A stretch of 64,000 nt of DNA from Jiella mangrovi. Lineage in GTDB: Bacteria; Pseudomonadota; Alphaproteobacteria; Rhizobiales; Rhizobiaceae. The first letter of the stretch is position 1; each line of letters starts with the position of its first letter. Under the pieces are notes generated by a model that saw only the letters and a program-made list of their open reading frames with translations, did no database searches and was not told where the DNA came from. The stretch is taken from the NCBI RefSeq assembly GCF_017815135.1, contig NZ_JAGJCF010000002.1, positions 62,001 to 126,000 on the forward strand. Reading direction: 5' to 3'. Both the position numbers and the translations under genes were made by a program. This document shows positions 8,581 through 16,118 of the stretch, piece after piece.

Positions 8581-8597
8581 CCGCGCCAGAGGCGCGG
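8581..8597 (-). promoter_or_regulatory. intra-operon hairpin between binding-protein and permease genes
   Basis: CCGCGCC-AGA-GGCGCGG forms a perfect 7-bp GC-only stem in the 109-bp gap between the binding-protein stop and the DppB-like start. No T-tract follows on the transcribed strand, so it is more likely an mRNA-stabilising or partial-attenuation structure than a full terminator. Such hairpins downstream of transporter binding-protein genes commonly protect the 5' mRNA segment; that role is inferred here. Confidence 0.5.
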
Positions 8598-8660
8598 ATC
8601 GACAGCGTCGTTTCAGATGAGGGGGAGTGGGCGGCGGCGAAGGCTCGCCGCGTCGGTCGC

Positions 8661-10265
8661 CTATTCCTCGATGGTGATGCCGGAGAAGTTCTGGAACCAG
8701 TTCTGCGCCTGGACGAAGCCCTTCACCTTCGGGCTCATGGCCCGGGGCGCCACGTCATGGGCGACGAACAGGAAAAGCGCGTCGTTCACATATTTTTCGT
8801 GCGTCTTGCGCAGCACCTCGTCCTGTTCGGCCGGATCGAAGGTGGTGCGGATCTTCTTGAACAGCTCTTCCATCTCAGGATCGCAGTAGTGGCCCCAATT
8901 GGTGCCGTTCGGCGCGATGAGGTCGCAGGACAGATGCCGGATCAGGCCGGTGAAGGGGTCCTGGATGAAGTAGGAGAAGTTGATCGACTGAGCCCCTTGC
9001 GCCGAAGGATCGGCGGCGCCGGCGCGCCAGATGTTGATCATCGTGTTCCACTCGACGACCTCGAATTCGACGTCGATGCCGATCGCTGCCAGATTCTGCT
9101 GGATGAACTCGTTCATCGGCAGCGGCAGCATCTGGCCGGAGCCCGACGGCGAGATCAGCGCCTTGACCTTGAGCGGCTTGTCCGGGCCGTAGCCGGCCTT
9201 GGCGAGATATTCCTTCGCCGCTTCGGGATCGTAGCGCACGTCGAATTCCGGCTTGCCGAACCACTGCGAGGACGGCGGCATGAAGCCCTTCGCCTCGACC
9301 ATGAGCCCGCCGAGAAGCTGCTTCAGCCCGGCCCGGTCGACCGCCAGATTGGCGGCCTTGCGAACGTTGATGTCGTTCCAGGGCGAGCCTTCCAGCCGCG
9401 AGAAGTGATAGGTCCAGTTGTGCGGATAGGTATTTGAGACGATCTTGAAGCCGTTGCCCTCGAGCGCCGGCACGAGATCGGGCGCCGGCGCCTCGATCCA
9501 GTCCACCTGGCCGGACAGAAGCGCTGAGGAGCGCGCATTCGGCTCCGGCAGGGGGATCAGCACCATCTTGTCGAGCTTGGGGACGCGGGTCTTGTCCCAG
9601 TAATCCAGGTTCGGCACCAGCTCGGCGCGCTCGCGCGGCACGAAGCTTTCCAGCTTCCAGGGACCGGTCCCCGAAGGATGGGCGGCGACCTTTTCCCAGC
9701 TCTTGTCCTGCGCCTCCCAGTTGGCCGGCGAGGAGAACATGATCCAGGCGATCTGATAGGGCAGCGTCGCGTCGGGCTGTTTGGTGACGATCTCCACCGT
9801 CAGCGGATCGATCACCTTGTAGCTGGCGATGGAGGGAATGCGGCTCGCCCCCTGCGCGGCCTGGCGCGTGTCGTACTGCTCCGACTTGTCGTTGAGAAGC
9901 TTGTCGAGGTTCCACACCACCGCATCGGCGGTGAAGTCCGATCCGTCGTGGAATTTCACGCCCTCGCGCAGCTTGAAGGTCCACTTCGTGCGGTCTTCAG
10001 GGTCCGTCGACCATTCGGTGGCGAGCCCCGGCGTCAGGGTCGAAGGCTTGTCGGCGCTGGAAAGGTCCCAGTTGATCAGGGAATCATAGACCGTATAGCC
10101 CATGAAGCGCATGCCCTCGCCGCCCTGGTCCGTCTGGCCCGTGGTCAGCGGAATGTCGGAGGCCGTCATGCCGATCCGCAAGGTGCCCGCGGCAAGGGCC
10201 GAGGTTGAGAAGAGCGCGACGGTCGCGACGGCCAGAACGGCTTGGCGAAGCGGCTTGAGAAACAT
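8661..10265 (-). CDS. periplasmic peptide/amide-binding protein of ABC transporter (SBP family 5)
   Basis: The ATG at 10265 is chosen because AAAGGA lies about 8 nt upstream and the product begins with a clear Sec signal peptide (MFLKPLRQAVLAVATVALFSTSALAA). This gives 534 residues. The mature protein is a family 5 extracellular solute-binding protein (DppA/OppA/NikA type). It has the N-terminal LRIGM strand, YDSLINWDL, ATEWSTDPEDRTKWTFKLREGVKFHDGSDFTADAVVWNLDKLL (the SBP_bac_5 signature) and the late NINDxRVRKAA-like segment (WNDINVRKAANLAVDR). It heads the minus-strand importer operon. The neighbouring amidases, peptidase and aminotransferase suggest a peptide, amide or opine-like ligand, but specificity cannot be read from the sequence. 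Confidence 0.93.
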   Translation of the reverse strand: MFLKPLRQAVLAVATVALFSTSALAAGTLRIGMTASDIPLTTGQTDQGGEGMRFMGYTVYDSLINWDLSSADKPSTLTPGLATEWSTDPEDRTKWTFKLREGVKFHDGSDFTADAVVWNLDKLLNDKSEQYDTRQAAQGASRIPSIASYKVIDPLTVEIVTKQPDATLPYQIAWIMFSSPANWEAQDKSWEKVAAHPSGTGPWKLESFVPRERAELVPNLDYWDKTRVPKLDKMVLIPLPEPNARSSALLSGQVDWIEAPAPDLVPALEGNGFKIVSNTYPHNWTYHFSRLEGSPWNDINVRKAANLAVDRAGLKQLLGGLMVEAKGFMPPSSQWFGKPEFDVRYDPEAAKEYLAKAGYGPDKPLKVKALISPSGSGQMLPLPMNEFIQQNLAAIGIDVEFEVVEWNTMINIWRAGAADPSAQGAQSINFSYFIQDPFTGLIRHLSCDLIAPNGTNWGHYCDPEMEELFKKIRTTFDPAEQDEVLRKTHEKYVNDALFLFVAHDVAPRAMSPKVKGFVQAQNWFQNFSGITIEE

Positions 10266-10895
10266 GAACGATCCTTTACCCGTTTGTGAAGACGGCTGGG
10301 GCCGGCGATTTTCGCCAAGGCCAGGCGCAAGGGCCATCTTGCAAGGGCCATGCCAAGCGCTCCGAGCGCGTCCGCCCTCGCCTCGGGCAAATGTCTGGGG
10401 AATGGGAGACGCATGGGGCGGCGATCACCCGATCGTCGGAAGCTGGGCTTGAAACGGTGGATTCGATGCCGATTCCCAGGATGCGCCGAAGCCCCACACA
10501 AAGACTTCGAAGGAGCCGGAAGCGATCGGCCGGGCACAGGTCACGGCGGTTCGACCTGCCGGACGGCGCAACGTACGGGGCATGATATGCATATAATCTA
10601 TGCAGACCCACCACACTGTTCATACAAAAGGCACAGCGTGCCCGGCGCCGGGTCAGCCTGCTCCGCGGACGGCCCTGACGCCGGTCCTTCTCCGAGAAAA
10701 GACCATTGCGGGTATGTCACCTCGAATCCGCCAGACGGCGATTGACGCAGGGCAAATGTCCGGACAAACTCCGATTTCGCAGCGCAGCATCGCGCTTGCG
10801 CATCGCTGCTCTGTTTCGCGAAGCCAACTCCCTTGGCAAAGCCCCAGGCGTCACCAGCACCCTGTCCGCATCCTCCTCACAGACCAGGTCCTGCC
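10266..10895. other. 630-bp divergent intergenic region between importer operon and small gene/amidase pair
   Basis: This gap separates the start of the minus-strand importer operon from the plus-strand small gene and amidase. I see no convincing coding region in it; the overlapping open frames are arginine- and proline-rich shadows. It contains the inverted repeat with embedded TATAAT described at 10588-10604 and an A/T-richer stretch (about 10580-10640) in otherwise GC-rich DNA. It is therefore the likely shared control region of the two divergent units. Confidence 0.6.
10588..10604 (+). promoter_or_regulatory. inverted-repeat operator overlapping a TATAAT box
   Basis: TGCATA-TAATC-TATGCA is a perfect 6-bp inverted repeat with a 5-bp spacer. 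An exact TATAAT lies inside it (10592-10597, plus strand), so a protein bound here would occlude a -10 element. No clear TTGACA is seen at the expected distance. The symmetry and size resemble sites of GntR/FCD-type regulators, which often control such catabolic clusters. No such regulator gene is visible in this window; it may lie upstream of position 1. Confidence 0.5.
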
Positions 10896-11144
10896 ATGTC
10901 CGATCCAGCCAAGTCCGATCCAGCCAAGTCCGATTCTCTGGCCGACGCATCACGCCTCATCAAAACGACCATGGGCCGCGAGCCGCTGATCGGCGAGGCG
11001 AACGCCGTCGCCGCTCAGGCCGATCGCGCCCTGCGCCATTGCGTGATGTCCGATCTTTGTGCCGGGCAGGACCTTTTCCACGTCGAGCCGGACGCCTATG
11101 GCGCCGCCATGGCCCGGATCGCCACCCGGACCGGAGACGCCTGA
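10896..11144 (+). CDS. small hypothetical protein translationally coupled to amidase (82 aa)
   Basis: The ATG at 10896 opens an 82-residue acidic/alanine-rich protein. Its N-terminus repeats a 5-residue unit (MSDPAKSDPAKSD), encoded by a 15-bp tandem repeat (10898-10927). The rest (TMGREPLIGEANAVAAQADRALRHCVMSDL...AMARIATRTG) looks helical and has no transmembrane segment. Its TGA overlaps the ATG of the next gene (TGATG at 11142-11146), the main reason for accepting it as real. Many amidase-signature enzymes are preceded by a small partner ORF of unknown role, and this may be one. I do not recognise the family. Confidence 0.6.
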   Translation: MSDPAKSDPAKSDSLADASRLIKTTMGREPLIGEANAVAAQADRALRHCVMSDLCAGQDLFHVEPDAYGAAMARIATRTGDA

Positions 11145-12520
11145 TGACGGAACCGCTCGACTGGACCCTCATCGAAGCCGCTGCCGCGATTCGCGCCGGC
11201 GACATCTCCTCGGCCGAACTCACCGATCTGGCAATCCAGCGCGCTGAGGCCTTGCAAACGAAGCTCAACAGCTTCATCGCCCTCGAGCCGGAGGCGGCCC
11301 GCTCGGCAGCGAAGGCCGCGGACGAAGCGCTTGCGAGCGGACGCGCGGTCGGCCCGATCCACGGCGTGCCCCTCTCCCACAAGGACATGTATGACCGCGC
11401 CGGAGCGATCACCGGCTGCGGCTCGAAGATCCGTGCCCATGAGGTCGCGGCGCATACCGCCACGGTGATCGAGCGGCTGGACGAGGCTGGCCAGATCCAT
11501 CTCGGACGGCTCAACATGTCCGAATTCGCCATGGGACCGACGGGCTTCAACGCCCATCACGGTCGGGCCTCGAACCCCCTCGACCCCGCCCGGATCGCCG
11601 GCGGCTCCTCGTCGGGCTCCGGCAGCGCCGTCGGCTCGAACACGATCTTCGCCGCGCTGGGCTCCGACACCGGAGGATCGATCCGCCTGCCCGCCGCCTG
11701 TTGCGGTGTCGTCGGGCTGAAACCGACCCAGGGCCGCGTCAGCCGCTTCGGCGCGATGCCCCTGTCCCATTCCCTCGACTGCGTCGGGCCGCTCGCCCGC
11801 TCCGTCGCCGATGCCAAGCTCATCACGAGGATTATCGCGGGACCGGACGGGCGCGATGGCGCCTGCCTCGACGCCCCGCCGATCGGCGCCGAGGCACCGG
11901 CCGTCGCCGATCTCACCGTCGCCATTCCCGATGCAGGCTTCTTCGTCGAGGATCTCGCCCCCGAGGTCGCGGCCTTTCTGGCCGACGCCGAGGCGATCCT
12001 GACCGGTGCGGGCGCCCGCATCGTACGGCCGAAGCTGCCGCCGCTCGACGACGTCATCGAGCTGACCAATCTCATCGCCATGACCGAGGCCGGGGCGATC
12101 CATCTCGACACGATGCGCGAGCGGCCCGAAGATTACGGCGAGCAGGTGCGCGCCCGGCTGATCCAGGGCCTCGGCGTCCCCGCGCCGGTCTATCTGCGCG
12201 CGATGCAGATCAAGGGTGTCTTTCTCCGGCGTTTTCTCGCCGAAGTCCTGACCGAGTGCGACGCGGTCGTCACCCCGACCATGCCGATGCTGCCGCCCGT
12301 CTCGGCCGAGGTCGAAGTCGGCGCGAGCGAGGCGATGACCCGCGTCATGGTCTCGATATCGAAGTTCACCCGGGTGTTCTCGTTCCTGGGCCTGCCGACC
12401 CTCGCCGTTCCGGGCCCGGCGACGACCGGCGGCCTGAAGCCGAGCGTCCAGATCGCGGCCGCCCCCTTCAGGGAAGATATCACCTGCACGCTCGGCGAAG
12501 CGATCGAACGCGGTCTTTAG
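11144..12520 (+). CDS. amidase-signature family amidohydrolase (458 aa)
   Basis: The start ATG at 11144 overlaps the stop of the small upstream gene. The protein then begins MTEPLDWTLIEAAAAIRAGDISSAELTDLAI, a normal amidase N-terminal helix, so the much longer upstream frame is rejected. The catalytic triad is visible: Lys80 in GVPLSHKDMYD, GGSSSGSGSA at 153-162, and Ser179 in GSDTGGSIRLPA. At 458 residues it is close to GatA/AtzF/indoleacetamide-hydrolase size. No gatB or gatC is nearby, so a catabolic amidase is more likely than the Glu-tRNA amidotransferase. It is divergent from the peptide importer operon. Together with the amidase at 3309-4523 it brackets that importer, suggesting both act on related imported amides. 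It is followed by terminator-like palindromes. Confidence 0.87.
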   Translation: MTEPLDWTLIEAAAAIRAGDISSAELTDLAIQRAEALQTKLNSFIALEPEAARSAAKAADEALASGRAVGPIHGVPLSHKDMYDRAGAITGCGSKIRAHEVAAHTATVIERLDEAGQIHLGRLNMSEFAMGPTGFNAHHGRASNPLDPARIAGGSSSGSGSAVGSNTIFAALGSDTGGSIRLPAACCGVVGLKPTQGRVSRFGAMPLSHSLDCVGPLARSVADAKLITRIIAGPDGRDGACLDAPPIGAEAPAVADLTVAIPDAGFFVEDLAPEVAAFLADAEAILTGAGARIVRPKLPPLDDVIELTNLIAMTEAGAIHLDTMRERPEDYGEQVRARLIQGLGVPAPVYLRAMQIKGVFLRRFLAEVLTECDAVVTPTMPMLPPVSAEVEVGASEAMTRVMVSISKFTRVFSFLGLPTLAVPGPATTGGLKPSVQIAAAPFREDITCTLGEAIERGL

Positions 12521-12527
12521 AGTATCC

Positions 12528-12623
12528 GTGCGCCCGAACGGACGCACGAAGGACGCTCTAACCTGTTGAGTCTACCGCCTCAGACATTGAGAGCACCGTC
12601 CTGCGTCCGAAAGGACGCAGGAC
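12528..12623. repeat. tandem terminator-like palindromes after amidase
   Basis: Two hairpins follow the amidase stop. The first, GTGCGCCC-GAAC-GGACGCAC (12528-12547, one mismatch), is followed by GAAGGACGCTCTAACCTGTTGA and is nearly identical to the element at 1885-1925. The second, GTCCTGCGTCC-GAAA-GGACGCAGGAC (12598-12623), is a perfect 11-bp stem closed by a GNRA-type GAAA loop. Neither has a long T-tract. They probably act as transcript ends or processing/stability elements and belong to a dispersed palindromic family. Confidence 0.7.
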
Positions 12624-12778
12624 GCCCTGGACGTCGGACGGGATTTCCCCAGGTTCGGAAGCAGAATCGACGCCACTTCGGCACGCGTCACAACGACCGG
12701 CGCAAAGACGCGGGCACCAGAATACCAACAAGCGCCAAAGCATCGAATTTTCGGTCAGAATACCGCTATGAAAAAAAT

Positions 12779-12852
12779 TGGCTGGGGAACCTGGATTCGA
12801 ACCAGGACTAACGGAGTCAGAGTCCGTGGGTCTACCGTTAACCTATTCCCCA
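12779..12852 (-). tRNA. tRNA-Gln (anticodon CTG)
   Basis: On the minus strand the sequence folds as a complete cloverleaf. The acceptor TGGGGAA pairs with TTCCCCA, followed by discriminator G and an encoded CCA. The anticodon stem is ACGGA/TCCGT with loop CTCTGAC, giving anticodon CTG (reads CAG, Gln). The T arm is CCTGG-TTCGAAT-CCAGG. Total length is 74 nt including CCA. A run of seven T residues follows the CCA by 2 nt on the transcribed strand (plus-strand A-run at 12771-12777), which probably ends transcription. No integrase or mobile element abuts the tRNA 3' end. Confidence 0.95.
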
Positions 12853-13169
12853 ACGGGCGCCCGGAAGCGCCGGTGGCCGGTGCCGTGTTCCATAGCGGAC
12901 GAAACCGGCACGAAGCTTGTCGCGGCTCGGTAGCGGCCATCGACCGGGCGTCATATAGCTGCCTCGCCTGCAGATGTGAACCCTCGGCGGCAATCTTTTT
13001 TGGGATGACATCCTTGGCTATCGCAGTGCGCCCTGTCAGCTCCTCAGTATGGGCAGCTTACCCTTGAAACTTGCCCGCGGCCCTGCGAGCCATCGGGCGC
13101 GGATGTGAATCGCTTCTCAGGTCCTTTCCGCAATTGGCGCAGGCGCATCTCGTCCCTATTTTTATCCGC
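12853..13169. other. intergenic region with no recognised gene
   Basis: This stretch of just over 300 bp lies between the 5' end of tRNA-Gln (minus strand) and the helicase gene. It should hold the tRNA promoter and the helicase promoter. Weak alternative starts for the helicase frame (TTG at 13071) fall here. No repeat or RNA structure stands out to me. Confidence 0.5.
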
Positions 13170-15755
13170 GTGACAGCCCGCCCCTCCCCCTTCGCGCCCG
13201 ACGCTGCCCCGATCGCCCTGCCCGAACCATTCCTGCAATGGTTCGCCGGCCATGGCTGGGCGCCGCGGCCGCATCAGCTGGACCTGCTCGCCAAGGCCGA
13301 AGCCGGGGCCTCGGTGCTGCTGATCGCGCCGACCGGGGCGGGCAAGACGCTGGCGGGGTTCCTGCCGGCGCTGGTGGACCTTTCGCGGCGCAGGCGGCGC
13401 AAGCCGGGCGAACGGCCGCGCGGGGTGCATACGCTCTACATCTCGCCCTTGAAGGCGCTGGCGACGGACATTGCCCGCAATCTGGAGCGCCCCGTCGCCG
13501 AGATCGGGCTTTCGGTGACGATGGAGACCCGCACCGGCGACACGTCGCAGGTGCGGCGCCAGCGCCAGAAGCTGAAGCCGCCGGACATCCTCCTGACGAC
13601 GCCCGAACAGCTGGCGCTGCTGATCGCGGCCAAGGACGCCGCAGACTTCTTTTCCGATCTTCGCTATGTCGTCTTCGACGAACTACATTCGCTGGTGACG
13701 TCGAAGCGCGGGCATCTGCTTGCGCTCGGGCTCGCCCGGCTGCGCAAGCTGCGCCCGGAGCTGCAGACGATCGGACTGTCGGCGACGGTGTCCGACCCGG
13801 CGGAGCTCTGCCGGTGGCTGGTGTCGCAAAACCGAGGGGGCGGCCCCGGTAGGGCGACCGACTTTGGCGACGCCGCAGATCTAAAGGCAGAGGCCGCGCT
13901 GATCACCGTCGAGGGCGGGGCGAAGCCGGACATTGCGATCCTCGAATCGCAAGAGCGGGTGCCCTGGCAAGGCCATACGGCAAGGTATGCGTTGCCGGAG
14001 ATCTACGCGGCGATCAAGGCGCACAGGACGACGCTGCTCTTCGTCAACACCCGCAGCCAGGCGGAGCTCCTGTTTCAGGAGCTGTGGCGGATCAACGAGG
14101 ATACTCTGCCGATCGCGCTGCATCACGGCTCGCTGGATGTCGGCCAGCGCCGCAAGGTCGAGGCGGCGATGACGCGCAACGAGCTGCGCGCCGTCGTCGC
14201 GACATCCACCCTCGATCTCGGCATCGACTGGGGCGACGTCGATCTCGTGGTCCATGTCGGCGCGCCGAAGGGCGCCTCGCGGCTGGCGCAGAGAATCGGG
14301 CGGGCGAACCACCGGATGGACGAGCCCTCCAAGGCGATCCTCGTGCCGGCCAACCGCTTCGAGGTGATGGAATGCCGCGCCGCGCTCGACGCCAACTATC
14401 TCGGCGCGCAGGACACGCCGCCGCTGCGGGACGGCGCCCTCGACGTTCTCGCCCAGCACGTCCTCGGCATGGCCGTCGCAGCGCCCTTCCGGGCAGATGA
14501 TCTTTATGCGGAGATTACCTCCGCCGCGCCCTATGCCGATCTTCCGCGCGAAACCTTCGACCGGATCGTCGAATTCGTCGCCACCGGCGGCTATGCGCTG
14601 AAGGTCTATGAGCGCTATGCCAAGATCAAGCTGACCGAGGACGGCACCTGGCGGCTGACCCATCCCCGATTTGCTCAAGCATACCGGATGAATGCCGGCA
14701 CCATCGTCGAGGCGGCGATGCTGGAGATCCGGATGATCCGTCGGCGCACCGCCTCGGCGATCGCCCGCGGCGGCCGGGCGCTCGGCAAGATCGAGGAGGC
14801 CTTTCTGGAGACGCTGTCGCCCGGCGACACCTTCCTCTTCGCCGGCGAGGTCCTGCGCTTCGAGGGCATTCACGAGACCTCGTGCCTCGTCACCAGGGCC
14901 ACCAGCGACGAGCCGAAGGTGCCCTATTATGGCGGCTCGAAATTTCCGCTGACGACCTATCTGGCGAAAGAGGTCCGGGCGATGCTCGCCGACCCTGCCC
15001 GCTGGTCCGCCCTGCCAAGCCAAGTTCGCGACTGGCTGTCGATCCAGAAGCTGAAGTCGATCATTCCGGGGCCGAACGACCTCCTGGTCGAGACCTTTCC
15101 GAACGGCAAGCTCTTCCACATGGTGCTCTATCCCTTCGAAGGCCGCCTCGCCCACCAGACCCTCGGCATGCTCTTGACCCGCCGCCTCGAACGCGCCCGG
15201 GCGATGCCCCTCGGCTTCGTCGCGACGGACTACGCGATCTCGATCTGGGGTCGGAAGGACATGGGCGAGATGATCGCCGACGGCGCGCTGTCCCTCGACG
15301 CCCTCTTCGACGAGGACATGCTGGGCGACGATCTGGAAAGCTGGATGGCCGATTCATGGCTTTTGAAGCGCACCTTCCGGCAATGCGCGGTGATCTCCGG
15401 CCTCATCGAAAAGCGCCATCCGGGGCAGGAGAAGACCGGGCGTCAGGTCACCGTCTCGACCGATCTCGTCTATGATGTCCTGAGAGCCCACGAGCCGGAC
15501 CACATCCTGATGCAGGCGACCTGGGCGGATGCAGCGACCGGCCTGCTCGACGTTTCGCGCGTCTCCGATCTGCTGGCCCGCATCAAGCATCACATCGTCC
15601 ACCAGGATCTCGAGCAGATCTCGCCGCTCGCCGTTCCGGTGATGCTGGAAATCGGCCGCGAGAGCGTCGTCGGCGAGGCGCGGGACGCGGATCTGCGCGA
15701 GGCGGCGAAGGAGGCGATGATCGCGATGGCGATGGCGGACGGACCGGGCGCGTGA
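13170..15755 (+). CDS. ligase-associated DNA damage response DEXH-box helicase (Lhr-like)
   Basis: This is a large superfamily 2 helicase of the bacterial Lhr-like group found with repair ligases. It has a Q-motif region PFLQWFAGHGWAPRPHQLDLL, Walker A LLIAPTGAGKTLAGFLP, motif Ia ISPLKALATD, motif Ib TTPEQLALL, DEXH box VVFDELHSL, motif III GLSAT and motif VI QRIGRANHR. The winged-helix and Lhr-core regions follow, with FAGEVLRFEG and PYYGGSKFPL. The start is uncertain: GTG at 13170 gives 861 residues, close to the family's usual size, but no good ribosome-binding site is seen; TTG at 13071 would add 33. The family normally sits beside the phosphoesterase pdeM and a DNA ligase gene. Here pdeM is 2.4 kb downstream, separated by a GH13 gene, and no ligase is visible. 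Confidence 0.88.
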   Translation: MTARPSPFAPDAAPIALPEPFLQWFAGHGWAPRPHQLDLLAKAEAGASVLLIAPTGAGKTLAGFLPALVDLSRRRRRKPGERPRGVHTLYISPLKALATDIARNLERPVAEIGLSVTMETRTGDTSQVRRQRQKLKPPDILLTTPEQLALLIAAKDAADFFSDLRYVVFDELHSLVTSKRGHLLALGLARLRKLRPELQTIGLSATVSDPAELCRWLVSQNRGGGPGRATDFGDAADLKAEAALITVEGGAKPDIAILESQERVPWQGHTARYALPEIYAAIKAHRTTLLFVNTRSQAELLFQELWRINEDTLPIALHHGSLDVGQRRKVEAAMTRNELRAVVATSTLDLGIDWGDVDLVVHVGAPKGASRLAQRIGRANHRMDEPSKAILVPANRFEVMECRAALDANYLGAQDTPPLRDGALDVLAQHVLGMAVAAPFRADDLYAEITSAAPYADLPRETFDRIVEFVATGGYALKVYERYAKIKLTEDGTWRLTHPRFAQAYRMNAGTIVEAAMLEIRMIRRRTASAIARGGRALGKIEEAFLETLSPGDTFLFAGEVLRFEGIHETSCLVTRATSDEPKVPYYGGSKFPLTTYLAKEVRAMLADPARWSALPSQVRDWLSIQKLKSIIPGPNDLLVETFPNGKLFHMVLYPFEGRLAHQTLGMLLTRRLERARAMPLGFVATDYAISIWGRKDMGEMIADGALSLDALFDEDMLGDDLESWMADSWLLKRTFRQCAVISGLIEKRHPGQEKTGRQVTVSTDLVYDVLRAHEPDHILMQATWADAATGLLDVSRVSDLLARIKHHIVHQDLEQISPLAVPVMLEIGRESVVGEARDADLREAAKEAMIAMAMADGPGA

Positions 15756-16118
15756 TCTTGGCCTGTCAGAGCGCGATTTGTGCCCCTTGGGAAGGGCCGA
15801 AGGGGCGCCCCTCGCCCTTCGAGGCTCGCTTCGCGAGCGCCTTAGGATGAGGGGCGACTGGGACGCTGCGCTTGATGATGACCATGGAGCCAAGTCGCCG
15901 GCCGGCTGCTGGAGCGAGTGGCGCGGCGCGAGACGTCCCTCACCCTGAGGTGCCGCTGCAGGCGGCCTCGAAGGGCGAGGGACCTCGCAGACATTGCGGC
16001 TGAAGGCCCGAAAGTCGATGCGTCTGCGTCCCCTCGTTTGCGCAACGCTATGACGTCTTTGGCTCGAACTCTAAGCCTGACGCACTAGCTCCGCATCAAC
16101 CCCAAGGAGCCCTGCCCC
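15756..16118. repeat. intergenic region dominated by an imperfect palindromic repeat pair
   Basis: The gap between the helicase and the GH13 gene holds a left arm at 15808-15855 (CCCTCGCCCTTCGAGG, CGCTTCGCGAGCG, GGATGAGGGG) and a right arm at 15935-15983 (CCCTCACCCTGAGG, GCAGGCGGCC, TCGAAGGGCGAGGG). The arms are largely complementary, and each contains smaller palindromes. This pattern matches the dispersed intergenic palindromes widespread in alphaproteobacterial genomes. It is non-coding; it may form cruciforms or stable RNA hairpins, and it marks a repeat-rich junction where the GH13 gene adjoins the helicase. Confidence 0.7.

Noticed and set aside
11144-12520. GatA subunit of Glu-tRNA(Gln) amidotransferase (tempting beside tRNA-Gln)
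   Set aside because: gatB and gatC are absent, and the gene is coupled to a small unrelated ORF next to a peptide importer. A catabolic amidase is more likely.
12779-12852. tRNA-Gln as an integration (att) site for a mobile island
   Set aside because: No integrase gene, no direct repeat of the tRNA 3' end and no island-like composition change are visible on either side.
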